Below are positions 21,201 through 27,144 of a stretch of 53,694 bases of DNA, one piece after another (position 1 is the first letter of the stretch; each line of letters opens with the position of its first letter). The stretch comes from Parachlorella kessleri (lineage: Eukaryota; Chlorophyta; Trebouxiophyceae; Chlorellales; Chlorellaceae): contig BBXU01001952.1 of the NCBI GenBank assembly GCA_001598975.1, positions 1 to 53,694 on the forward strand, written 5' to 3'. Made by a program: the position numbers and the translations under genes. A model generated the notes under the pieces. It was given only the letters and a program-made list of their open reading frames with translations. It made no database searches and was not told where the DNA came from.

Positions 21201-22811
21201 CCCCTGTGAACTTCAAGACTTCTGATGTGAAGCACATACGAAGACCATAAGATTGACAACAGTGAGTGTGCAGCAGAGTACCTTGCTCTGCCGTGGTTGC
21301 CACAGCTGCAGCATCCACAGCACGTCCGTCTGACTCCCTTGTTACCCTGCCAGAGCCAACTGAGGCCAGGGGCTCAGCAGCGAGCTGAGGAAGGAACATG
21401 CGCCCAGCAAGGCCAAGGTCATCAGGCACCAGCTGCGACACTCCCGGAAGCTGGCCGGCAAATTCCCTGCAGCCACAGCAGAGTGCGCTTGTATGACCAC
21501 GTGTGACCGTTTGTGACAGGCCGGATGCTCACTGGCGTGTGTAAGATTTCTTCCTGACCAAACGTTGCGAGTAAGAAAGGAGCAAGCTTGAATCTCACCT
21601 GAGGCCTGAGGGAATGCCCCACGACTCCTCAACACAAGGGTGAACTGCCGCAAGAGCAATCTCTATACCAGCAAAGCCCGTCGCAGCGTCGCCTGGAGAG
21701 TGGCCCTGCTCAGGCGGCAGCACAGGCCGCAGCAGCAAGGCTCCAACAACCGTGCCGCCAATGTCAGCCACAGCATGGAGGGCAGGGTAGAGAGAAACAA
21801 GCTCATGTACGCGGCCAAGGGTTAGGAGCCTTTGCTGTGATGTTGGTAGCGAGTGCGCTTGCAGCGCGTAGAGTGCTGAAACATCTCCAACTGTGGCGGG
21901 CCGAAAGGAACAAGGTGCAGAAAAGGAGCACATTGCTGTGTCCCAGGGCCTGTAGGTGGGCGGTAACACAACTTGAGTTTACGTATACGACACCTAAGTA
22001 AAGCCCAACATGTAAGGGACAAGCCAGACATCGTAGCAGCTTGCGGTTATGGTGGCGGAAGCACAGCACCATAGCAAAGCAGGTGCCAGCACCGCGGTCA
22101 CCGACCTGGAGCCTTCTTCTTCAGAAGGGCAGGCCAAAGTTGAGAGCTCTGCTGGGCTGGTGACATCAACCACACACTGCGCTTGTTCAGCGCCACTCTG
22201 TGACACTATGTCATCAGCAATGCCAGCGAGGCTCCAGAAGCCGGCTAGGTGTATGCCAACCTCAAAGCACTCCTGCGCGCTGTAGCGCGAGCCGGCCGGC
22301 TGCACGCTGACAAAGTTTCCAAGGCTGCCCAAGCCTGCCTGGCAGAGTGCATAACGCAGCTCTGCCGGTGCGGCAGGAGCTCCAACCACTGCAGAGACAC
22401 ATACAGGCTGGGTTAACAACTACCTCGCCCAGAAAGTTGCAGGTCCCAGGTCCAGCAGGCACGTGGCACGAAACTTACCTGCAAAGTGCTGCACTCCTTC
22501 CAAGTTGAGGGATTCTGAAAGGAGCGTCAGCTTGGCGGAGCTGCTGTGGTTGATCACCACAGGCACTGGTTGACCCACAAGGCCACTGCATGACACAACT
22601 CAGACCGACTTGGGTCATGGATGGCAGCCAAGTGTTTTTTAACATTTAAACGAAGTACAGCGTTGACAAACCTTGCTGTCTGGCTGAACCTGCTCGCCAG
22701 CATGACGGCCCGCTCCGCTGAAACGACAGTGCGGCTGCAGCTCGCGCTTGCTGCACTTTGCGCTGTGTGTAGGGCTGAAAAGCCTGGGCCTTGCCCAGGT
22801 ACCGTATCCAT
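1..22811 (-). CDS. Giant multimodular type I polyketide synthase, AT-less (trans-AT type), 3' end outside window
   Basis: Builds a polyketide by stepwise condensation of malonyl units carried on ACPs. Domain order on the minus strand: N-terminal region, GNAT-like, ACP | KS-DH-KR-ACP-ACP | KS-DH-ER-KR-ACP-ACP-ACP | KS-DH-ER-KR-ACP (cut). About 5,500 residues lie in the window (estimate). The start ATG is at 22809-22811, with an in-frame TGA at 22839-22841 upstream. Exons join in frame across module borders: the ACP exon ending near 14144 continues at 13784, and the one ending near 6580 continues at about 6337. This is therefore one polypeptide, not three genes. No GHSxG acyltransferase is present after any KS, so malonyl loading must come from a separate AT. 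Modular algal PKSs with trans-acting ATs are known; Chlamydomonas PKS1 acts in zygospore wall maturation. The product here is unknown. The domain call is secure; individual splice sites are hand-read. Confidence 0.93.
420..1420 (-). other. Ketoreductase of module 3, catalytic half (KR3)
   Basis: Ser-Gly-Gly-Leu-Gly-Ala-Leu-Gly cofactor loop, catalytic Ser-Ser-Val-Ala-Ser and Ala-Asn-Tyr-Ala-Ala-Ala-Asn, then Gln-Trp-Gly-Ala-Trp-Ala. The last KR exon (about 421-590) has Gly-Met-Ala-Ala-Asn-Asp-Val and ends at Ala-Val-Phe-Leu-Lys before a GTGGGT donor. Confidence 0.9.
1420..2790 (-). other. Enoylreductase of module 3 (ER3)
   Basis: Gly-Leu-Asn-Phe-Arg-Asp-Val-Leu, Met-Tyr-Pro-Gly-Asp-Pro-Gly-Ala-Pro-Gly, then His-Ala-Gly-Thr-Gly-Gly-Val-Gly-Leu-Ala-Ala near 2200 for NADPH, and the C-terminal Ala-Arg-His-Val-Gly-Lys-Ile-Val. 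Exons at about 2520-2670, 2010-2410, 1740-1895 and the shared ER/KR exon ending near 1249. Confidence 0.92.
3600..4400 (-). other. Dehydratase of module 3 (DH3)
   Basis: Asp-His-Gln-Val | Gly-Gly-Arg-Val-Leu-Met-Pro, with the intron at the same place as in DH1 and DH2. The second motif Asn-Pro-Ala-Met-Leu-Asp-Asn-Leu-Leu-Gln keeps Asp (codon 3725-3727). Clearly more diverged than DH1 and DH2 are from each other. Followed by the structural KR half at about 2780-3400. Confidence 0.88.
4480..6340 (-). other. Ketosynthase of module 3 (KS3)
   Basis: Met-Asp-Pro-Gln-His-Arg-Leu-Leu-Leu-Glu. Active Cys codon 5646-5648 in Asp-Thr-Ala-Cys-Ser-Ser-Ser. His-Gly-Thr-Gly-Thr-Pro and Lys-Ser-Arg-Val-Gly-His complete the triad. 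The exon layout mirrors KS2. The exon after the conserved Ser-Phe-Ala-Phe-Gln donor carries Gly-Thr-Asn-Gly-His and passes directly to the DH start, with no room for an AT. Confidence 0.92.
6670..6880 (-). other. ACP 2c (module 2, third of three)
   Basis: Ser codon 6784-6786. Continues to a donor near 6580 and then in frame into the KS3 linker at about 6337. Confidence 0.93.
7000..7230 (-). other. ACP 2b (module 2, second of three)
   Basis: Ser codon 7123-7125. A linker rich in Ala, Gln and Lys/Arg (Ala-Leu-Leu-Ala-Gly-Gln-Pro-Ser-Pro-Gly-Lys) follows; the same linker follows ACP 1a. Confidence 0.93.
7325..7570 (-). other. ACP 2a (module 2, first of three)
   Basis: Ser codon 7465-7467 in Glu-Ala-Gly-Leu-Asp-Ser-Leu. 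One continuous exon (about 6585-7750) carries all three ACPs of this module. Confidence 0.93.
7860..8830 (-). other. Ketoreductase of module 2, catalytic half (KR2)
   Basis: Gly-Gly-Leu-Gly-Ser-Leu-Gly cofactor loop, an intron of about 90 nt after Gly-Arg-Ser-Gly-Arg (near 8607-8697), catalytic Ser-Ser-Val-Ser-Ser and Gly-Asn-Tyr-Ala-Ala-Ala-Asn, then Gly-Met-Ala-Ala-Asn-Asp-Leu in the next exon. The coding sequence is nearly identical to KR1, and the flanking introns are still partly alignable, which suggests recent duplication or conversion. Confidence 0.92.
8870..10185 (-). other. Enoylreductase of module 2 (ER2)
   Basis: NADPH-dependent reduction of the enoyl intermediate. Val-Gly-Leu-Asn-Phe-Arg-Asp-Val-Leu and Met-Tyr-Pro-Gly-Asp-Pro lie near the N-terminus. 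The nucleotide-binding motif His-Ala-Gly-Thr-Gly-Gly-Val-Gly-Leu-Ala-Ala lies near 9580. The C-terminal Ala-Arg-Ala-Gln-His-Met-Gly-Lys-Ile-Val is at about 8860-8890. At least four exons, with introns at the same places as in ER3. Confidence 0.92.
10880..11690 (-). other. Dehydratase of module 2 (DH2)
   Basis: HxxxGxxxxP is split by an intron after Asp-His-Gln-Val. The second motif His-Pro-Ala-Ala-Leu-Asp-Ser-Ile-Leu-Gln keeps the catalytic Asp (codon 11080-11082). It is followed by the structural KR half (about 10190-10800), which precedes the ER. Confidence 0.9.
11810..13784 (-). other. Ketosynthase of module 2 (KS2)
   Basis: Seven exons, beginning with the linker Val-Ile-Lys-Pro and the conserved Leu-Ser-Val-Ser-Gly-Asn-Ile-Pro-Gly. 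The active Cys codon is at 13022-13024 in Asp-Thr-Ala-Cys-Ser-Ser-Ser. His-Gly-Thr-Gly-Thr-Pro is present. The Lys...His motif reads Lys-Ser-Arg-Thr-Ala-His, with the usual Gly before His changed to Ala. The usual MDPQQR reads Val-Asp-Ala-Gln-Gln-Arg. The catalytic triad is kept, so activity is likely. Very similar to KS3. Confidence 0.92.
13785..14143 (-). other. Module 1/module 2 linker intron with small AT-rich repeats
   Basis: 359-nt intron between ACP 1b and KS2. It holds two copies of AACCCCAGTATA (near 13824 and 13866), each followed by an AT-rich TTATAT/ATATTA stretch. The intron at the same position between modules 2 and 3 does not show this. Confidence 0.6.
14225..14440 (-). other. 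ACP 1b (module 1)
   Basis: Second ACP of a tandem pair, with the Ser codon at 14346-14348 in Gly-Leu-Asp-Ser-Leu-Ala-Thr-Val-Glu-Leu-Arg. Closest to ACP 2c. The exon ends near 14144 at a GCAATGCAG|GTTAGT donor and continues in frame at 13784 (start of the KS2 linker), which shows module 1 is covalently joined to module 2. Confidence 0.92.
14570..14790 (-). other. ACP 1a (module 1)
   Basis: Glu-Ala-Gly-Leu-Asp-Ser-Leu motif with the Ser codon at 14685-14687. The N-terminal half matches ACP 2a of module 2 and the C-terminal half plus following linker matches ACP 2b, so it is a chimera of the two. It shares one long exon with ACP 1b. Confidence 0.92.
15085..16860 (-). other. Ketoreductase of module 1 (structural plus catalytic halves, no ER between)
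   Basis: The KR structural half (about 16063-16860, containing Leu-Ala-Arg-Val-Ala-Ala-Ser-Glu-Phe-Pro) runs straight into the NADPH-binding half (Gly-Gly-Leu-Gly-Ser-Leu-Gly) inside one uninterrupted exon. In modules 2 and 3 an ER is inserted at this point. The catalytic Ser (Ser-Ser-Val-Ser-Ser) and Tyr (Gly-Asn-Tyr-Ala-Ala-Ala-Asn) are present. Val-Leu-Ala-Asp in the position of the LDD motif keeps the Asp typical of B-type KRs (inference). Exons continue at about 15415-15845 and 15081-15250. Confidence 0.88.
16870..17605 (-). other. Dehydratase of module 1 (DH1), catalytic Asp replaced by Gly
   Basis: The first catalytic motif HxxxGxxxxP is intact (Asp-His-Gln-Val | Ala-Gly-Arg-Val-Leu-Met-Pro, split by an intron at about 17408-17573). 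The second motif, LDxxxQ in modules 2 and 3, reads Leu-Gly-Ser-Thr-Val-Gln here. The Gly codon GGC at 16958-16960 replaces the catalytic Asp (GAC in modules 2 and 3). From known DH chemistry this should abolish dehydration. The rest of the domain is nearly identical to DH2. Confidence 0.85.
17740..20201 (-). other. Ketosynthase of module 1 (KS1)
   Basis: Decarboxylative condensation domain spread over about nine exons. The nucleophile motif Thr-Ala-Cys-Ser-Ser-Ser has its Cys codon at 19339-19341. The first His is in His-Gly-Thr-Gly-Thr-Pro and the second in Lys-Ala-Ala-Val-Gly-His, so Cys-His-His is complete. Met-Asp-Pro-Gln-Gln-Arg-Leu-Leu-Leu-Glu is present. The sequence is clearly more divergent from KS2 and KS3 than those two are from each other, as expected for a KS that accepts from the loading ACP. 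The C-terminal exon with Gly-Thr-Asn-Ala-His-Ala starts at 17780 after a GC-AG intron. Confidence 0.93.
17781..17933 (-). other. GC-AG intron in KS1 of the PKS
   Basis: Donor TTCCAG|GCAAGC after Phe-Ala-Phe-Gln, acceptor TGCAG|GGC before Gly-Thr-Asn-Ala-His. The homologous introns of modules 2 and 3 use GT (TTCCAG|GTATGG and TTCCAG|GTACGG). Confidence 0.8.
20688..21114 (-). other. Loading ACP (ACP-L)
   Basis: Two exons, 20967-21114 and 20688-20866. The 4'-phosphopantetheine motif Asp-Ala-Gly-Leu-Asp-Ser-Leu has its Ser codon at 20990-20992, followed by the conserved Leu-Phe-Asp-Tyr-Pro-Thr of helix III. It lies between the GNAT-like domain and the first KS, as in a GNAT-ACP starter module. 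It differs from the extension ACPs (DSLDMLKL rather than DSLATVEL). Confidence 0.9.
21163..21949 (-). other. GNAT-like loading domain of the PKS
   Basis: Exons 21599-21949, 21282-21466 and about 21163-21202. The domain opens with Phe-Arg-Pro-Ala-Thr-Val-Gly-Asp. A segment ending Gly-Gly-Thr-Val-Val-Gly-Ala-Leu-Leu-Leu-Arg-Pro-Val then matches the beta-hairpin pattern of GNAT domains found in PKS loading modules. The later Ala-Ala-Val-His-Pro ... Gly-Ile-Pro-Ser-Gly-Leu-Arg-Glu-Phe sits where motif A (acyl-CoA pyrophosphate loop, often Q-x-x-G-L-G) is expected, but the loop is degenerate. In bacterial systems such as CurA this domain loads the starter onto the adjacent ACP, and an ACP does follow here at 21114. 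Whether it is catalytically active cannot be judged. Confidence 0.6.
22045..22811 (-). other. PKS N-terminal region, unassigned
   Basis: Three exons. Exon 1 starts at the ATG at 22811 and ends near 22671. Exon 2 runs about 22585-22481 and encodes a stretch beginning with Leu-Val-Gly-Gln-Pro-Val. Exon 3 starts near 22391 with Val-Val-Gly-Ala-Pro-Ala. Phases match across both junctions. The donor of exon 3 is uncertain: the frame closes with TAG near 22012, and a GT about 60 bases earlier is the best alternative. I do not recognise a family. By position it corresponds to the adaptor region that precedes GNAT in bacterial GNAT-ACP loading modules such as CurA, but I see no sequence proof of homology. 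The first 45 residues are rich in Ser, Ala and Arg; a transit peptide is possible but unproven. Confidence 0.5.
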
Positions 22812-22888
22812 GGTGTAGCTATGCCAACCAGATCGCTTTCAGCTGAAGGGACGCTCACAGTAGCGCTTCGCAAGTTGTGTTAATAGGT

Positions 22889-23266
22889 CTACAGTAACCA
22901 ACAAAACAATATTATAGATGTAAACCAATGTTTTTTGAAGCCAAGACAACTCCCGACATCGATATCTGATACATCTAGCCTGGGTGGTGCCGGCGCCCTG
23001 GCCTCCCGCCGCCCTTTGACATCCACCAGTGAGCTCCGTAGCTCGGCCACTGATCCAACCCCAGCCGTTAAAGGTGCATTGGGTATGACCTGGCGCTTTT
23101 TGTTCTCTGGCTCCCGTCGAGCACCTCGATGTGAGGAGACGGTACTACAGGCATGCACCAACCCAAGGTTGGCAGGTGCACCTCGGATGTGCAAAGTTGA
23201 GGCTGGCGCTTGCAGATAGGCCAAGCGTTGCTTGCATTGATGTGCAGAGACTATATTGATGAGCAT
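22889..23266 (-). CDS. Possible small unrecognised ORF (or transcribed leader)
   Basis: ATG at 23264-23266, 125 codons, open to about 22889. Its middle is rich in charged residues (Glu-Asn-Lys-Lys-Arg) and in Ala/Pro. No family is recognised and codon use is not strongly GC3-biased as in the neighbours. It could be a chance frame, a small gene, or part of the PKS leader; a GT donor after Leu-Asp is present, but joining it in frame to the PKS start is not supported. Confidence 0.2.
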   Translation of the reverse strand: MLINIVSAHQCKQRLAYLQAPASTLHIRGAPANLGLVHACSTVSSHRGARREPENKKRQVIPNAPLTAGVGSVAELRSSLVDVKGRREARAPAPPRLDVSDIDVGSCLGFKKHWFTSIILFCWLL

Positions 23267-23317
23267 TTTGGGCAATGCCAACTGAGTGGTAGAGGTGAAC
23301 TGCACTAGCGGGGCTGA

Positions 23318-23428
23318 GTGCAGTTATTGGTATGGCTGGCAGGCAATGCGAACAGCAAGGATGTAGGGTGTGGACTGTATTGACGGGCTGGTGCAGTTAC
23401 CAGTAAGGTTGGCAGGTAGTGCGAACAG
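23318..23428. repeat. 38-bp imperfect direct repeat pair
   Basis: Copies at 23318-23355 and 23391-23428, both starting GTGCAGTTA and ending GCGAACAG, with six mismatches. They lie about 550 bp upstream of the PKS ATG and in the ARP2 3' flank. Confidence 0.8.
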
Positions 23429-23450
23429 AGTGGAGAAAGGCTTGCCTTTC

Positions 23451-23455
23451 TTACA
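23451..23455 (-). terminator. Candidate TGTAA polyadenylation signal for ARP2
   Basis: TGTAA on the minus strand, about 230 nt after the ARP2 stop. TGTAA is the usual poly(A) signal in green algae; a 5-mer alone is weak evidence. Confidence 0.3.
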
Positions 23456-23681
23456 GCCCGTCGCCGTTACTACACACTCCGCTCTGCAGACCTGGAATGG
23501 TGGCCTGATTTGTCGAATAACAGGTTAGCAGCAATACAGTTGTAAATGTGAGCTGGAAAACAGCTCATGCCAACCCCCAGGAACAACGTCACTGGCTGGA
23601 GTCCACGTGCAAGGCGAGACCAAGGGGAACACTCTTGGTTTTACGAGCGCCAGGCAGAGCAGAGGCCTGACAGCTGACACG

Positions 23682-26600
23682 CTAGAGTGTGCCACACTTT
23701 TTCAGTGCTCGGTTTGGGTCCTCGTCCCATTCCTGCCGACTGATCCAGAAGTCTGGCTGCTGACGCATGATATCTGCCAGCACTGCCCCTCCCAGGAAAA
23801 CCTGCAAGGGGCAGAGCAATAGCGTGTGTTAGAGGTCCTCAGGCACAGCCAGGGAAGACCAGCTGACTTTTTCCGCACCCACCAAACACACAACAAGCCC
23901 AACCCTAGCAATTGTGTCTTTACACAGGGCTAGCAAGAACTAGCCCCACAATCACGTACCATATGTTTCCTTTGTGGAGGGTCCTCAACACGAATCTTTG
24001 CCTTGCGGCTGCCGCCAGCTGCCTTGCCTCCCAGCACACGCTTCACGTAGAGGCTCCTCAGCGACTTCTCGAGCCGTGACGCCATGCCAGGATACATGGT
24101 GCTACCCCCAGACAGCACCACATGCTGATACAGCGCCAGCCGGTTGTCTATGTCCGCGTCCTGCAGCCAGCGTGCAGCGGCGGGAGTTGGTCCCAAGTCT
24201 TCTGGTATGAAGTGGTGGGGCTGAAAGCATGCCCGAGGACCCTGAGCAAAAGCAACGCCCGAACAGATATATGGCTACCGACACTATGCAAGGGCATGCA
24301 AGGGCTAGAAGCTGCCCACAGCCAGGCATCAACTCCTTGGTTTCTGGTCCTGCAAGGCCAAGGCAATATGCTCTGCCCTCCGTACCTGGGCCAGCACTAC
24401 CACCAGCGGCTGCCCACAAGCAAGACAATGACTTCGACAATTCCCGCAACCGCCGGGCCCATGCCAACTGCGCTGCTTGCCAACATCATCTGCCCATCTG
24501 CACCCCAATCATTCCTCGTCATGCATATGTGAAGTCGTGGCACCACACCTGTATGCAGCTGAACGCCATCTCTGCAATGCCTGGCGCTTCTACCCCCAGG
24601 AGGGAGGGGTTGAACATGGCCTCAGGTGCTGTGAAGCGCTCCGCCCCAACCCTGATGACCCGGCCATCTGGGAGGGTGTAGCTCTTCACAAGGCAGGTTG
24701 TCTCCCGGGCAAGCTGCAAGCAGGGGCACATGGAGAGCTGACCGCCGCTTGCCGATTGCCAAGGGACAGCCTCGTGATAGCCAATGACCAACGCTCGCAG
24801 GCCGTACGGCCCCATTTCCAAAAGCACAGTATGCAGTACGGCGTTTGGCCGTGTTAGTACGCGATGGCCTCCACCACACCAGCAGCCTCCTCTGTCAACG
24901 CAAGAAGCCTTTCACCCTATGTCGTAGCCTTGTAGTGCAAGGTCATGGTCCCCAGCAAGCAAGCGCGCCAGTGAGCAAGCAACACATGAAGGTTATTTTG
25001 TTTACCACCCAGTGAGGCTAGCAGGCAGGCCACATGCCCCCACCTTGGCCTCCTGCTGGAAGTCCAGCGCCACGTAGCACAGCCGCTCCTTGGCCTGGCG
25101 CACAGTGTCAAAGTCCGCGGAGCGGTTGAGCGCGTAGCCGCGTCGGCGCAGCAGCTCCAGCAGGTAGGCTGTTACGTGCCGACCGGCCACGTTCAGGCGG
25201 CGCACGAGGTGGGGGAAGGTGTAACCGTCAACCACGGGCACCTGGCGTATGAAGAGGCGACGAAACAGAACCAGGCATGATGCTCACACCTGAATGGCTT
25301 TGCGTTATGCCAGCAAGTTAGTTAAGCCGACGCCAGACACCTTGCACCACATATGAACCAAGATATGACGGCCCTGCCTGGAGCCACAAAATGAGCCCTT
25401 GCTTCTCGTCTGCACAGCACCCGGCTGCACAGGCAATCCTCTACCCGAGACAGAATCCCAGCACACCTGCTACCAGACCTGCTGGCGGTTCCTGCACTCA
25501 CGCACCTACCCACTTGCCAGCACACATGCTTCCAATTGCAGTAGTAATGGAGGCCGACCTTCGCTCTTCCGCCAACTCACAGCGTAGCCTTCGCTCTTTC
25601 CACCAACTCACAGCGTAACCTTCGCTCTTCCGCCAACTCACAGCATAACCTACGCTCTTTCCCAAACTCACAGCATGTGTAACGCCATCCCCCGAGTCCA
25701 CCACCAGGCCGCTCAGCAGGCCCTGCGAGTATAGCGTCAGCACCGCCTGGACCTGCACAAACGCCGCCTGGAAGCCGTACCCCTCCAGCATGGCTTCCAC
25801 CATGCGGCGGCGGTTGGCGGCGGGGTTCAGCGGCGCCTCGGTCAGCAGCACACAGCACTGGCGGGGGTTGATGCCGAGCCGCTCGTAGAAGGCGTGGTCC
25901 CAGACCAGCTGCATATCCTCCCAGGACTGCAGGAAGGCAGGTGGGTGGTTCGACAGAAAAAGTCTTGAAGGAGGGCTGTGTGTAAGCAGGACAGCATCAA
26001 TGTGTTTTGTAGGAGAGCGCGGTGTCATGGTGGCAGCCAAATAGATGCACGGCCACACTGCAGGGTGAGAGGAACAGCGGTGCCGGCCAAGCCGCAAGGA
26101 GGCAAGCAATGCGGGCCTGAGAGATGCCAGTCGTCCAGCCATGGCGATGCATCGCACGTGCCTGCACCACGCCGTTGCTGACAGGGTAGGAGATCTCCAG
26201 GTGCTGTTTGTGCTCCGCACACTCGCTGCCGACATACACATCCTGCAGCCACATGCAGCCTGGCATTCAGTACCATGCAGCAGGTCACCTGTCAAGCTTG
26301 ATTGCAAATTCATTCAGTCCATGGGAGGCAAGTATGCACACAGTTCACTGTCAGTCTGGCTGGTAGTTGTGCCCCCACTGCTGACACACCTTGCTTAACC
26401 CCGCCAGGTCTTGATCCTGCCTGGCTAGTGGCCGGCCCACCATACTAGGGAAGGTGCAGCGGGGGAAGGCATCTCCTGCAAGGCACGCATATTTGCAACA
26501 GCTTCAGGTGATAGCCAGAGCTCTAAAAGCAGTGTTGAGTCTCTGGCAACACCAGCAGGTGATACACGAAGCAGTGCGAGCAGCAGGTGACCGACATTGT

Positions 26601-26773
26601 AGTCTGAACTGGCGCAGCTTCACGACTTCTAAAATTCCCAGCTTTGTTCCATCACTGCTGGCAGCTGGCTCTCTTCATCTTAACCAGTACTTCTTGCCAT
26701 GTCCCCCACCTGCAAAGCCAGCCTTCAAAAAGCCAGTTCCATTATCAACTACCACTACGTTGGACCTTTCCAT
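23682..26773 (-). CDS. ARP2: Actin-related protein 2 (Arp2/3 complex subunit)
   Basis: Arp2 and Arp3 form the nucleus for branched actin filaments. Eight exons, all joining in frame: 26710-26773, 26390-26475, 26162-26242, 25672-25926, 25044-25241, 24549-24713, 23960-24160, 23682-23801. Together they give 389 aa, the usual Arp2 length. ATP-binding loops are intact: Asp-Asn-Gly-Thr-Gly-Phe near residue 10, Val-Asp-Ser-Gly-Asp-Gly-Val-Thr-His mid-protein, and [10 protein letters not shown] toward the end. Arp2 rather than actin or Arp3 is shown by the [11 protein letters not shown] stretch and the Arp2-type C-terminus. Intron 3 (25927-26161) is GC-AG. Intron 4 carries a tandem repeat of its donor. 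Divergent from the zinc-finger gene at 27.1 kb. Confidence 0.96.
25558..25674 (-). repeat. Tandem repeat copying the 5' splice site of ARP2 exon 4
   Basis: About four units of 30, 30, 31 and 26 nt, starting at 25674, 25644, 25614 and 25583 (minus strand). Each begins GCTGTGAGTT, which is the last codon of exon 4 plus its donor. The first two steps keep frame (10 codons each). Only the first donor is needed for a normal Arp2. Confidence 0.9.
25927..26161 (-). other. GC-AG intron in ARP2
   Basis: Donor CAG|GCACGT after Asn-Gly-Val-Val-Gln and acceptor CTGCAG|TCC before Ser-Trp-Glu-Asp-Met. Only this pair restores the conserved Arp2 reading; the upstream GT alternatives delete conserved residues. 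Confidence 0.75.
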
Positions 26774-27144
26774 GGTAAGCCTTCAGTCTATGGTGCGTGG
26801 GTGCCCCCGAAGGAGAGAGTTATGGCTATCCGTCATGGTAGCGCGCGCCTACGATACAAATACAAATGAAACCTTAAGCAGGTCATGTACCAACAGTAGC
26901 AGGGGAACTGCCTGACTCCTGATGACTGGGGACTGGGGACCATTTGCGCCCTCTGACAGAGTGCAGCACGCTCAGCAGCGACAGAGCGAGTTACGGAAAA
27001 GCGAACGATCCAGGCAAACAACGGAATTCCCGGTCGCAAATTGTCGCCAACAGCCAATGGTGGGAGCAGCTGGTTTTAGTGCCAAGTTACACACCATGCA
27101 ACCACCTCCGAGCACATTGTCGGCTTCCATAGGTGTTTTAGCAC
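26774..27144. promoter_or_regulatory. Divergent promoter region between ARP2 and the zinc-finger gene
   Basis: Gene-free stretch between divergent starts. I see no TATA box or named operator. The right border depends on the uncertain start of the zinc-finger gene. Confidence 0.4.

Larger units (their letters stand above)
22812..23681. other. ARP2-PKS intergenic region
   Basis: 870 bases between the ARP2 stop and the PKS start, both genes on minus. It must hold the ARP2 3' UTR and the PKS promoter. It contains a 38-bp direct repeat pair, a TGTAA motif and one weak minus-strand open frame (listed separately). No TATA box stands out. Confidence 0.6.

Noticed and set aside
22646..22873. Alternative frame over PKS exon 1 as the true N-terminus
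   Set aside because: It looks protein-like, but joining it to exon 2 gives a stop. The ATG frame at 22811 joins cleanly through exons 2 and 3.
25558..25674. CRISPR-like or minisatellite array
   Set aside because: Units are contiguous with no spacers, lie in an ARP2 intron and copy the exon 4 donor. It is a tandem splice-site duplication.
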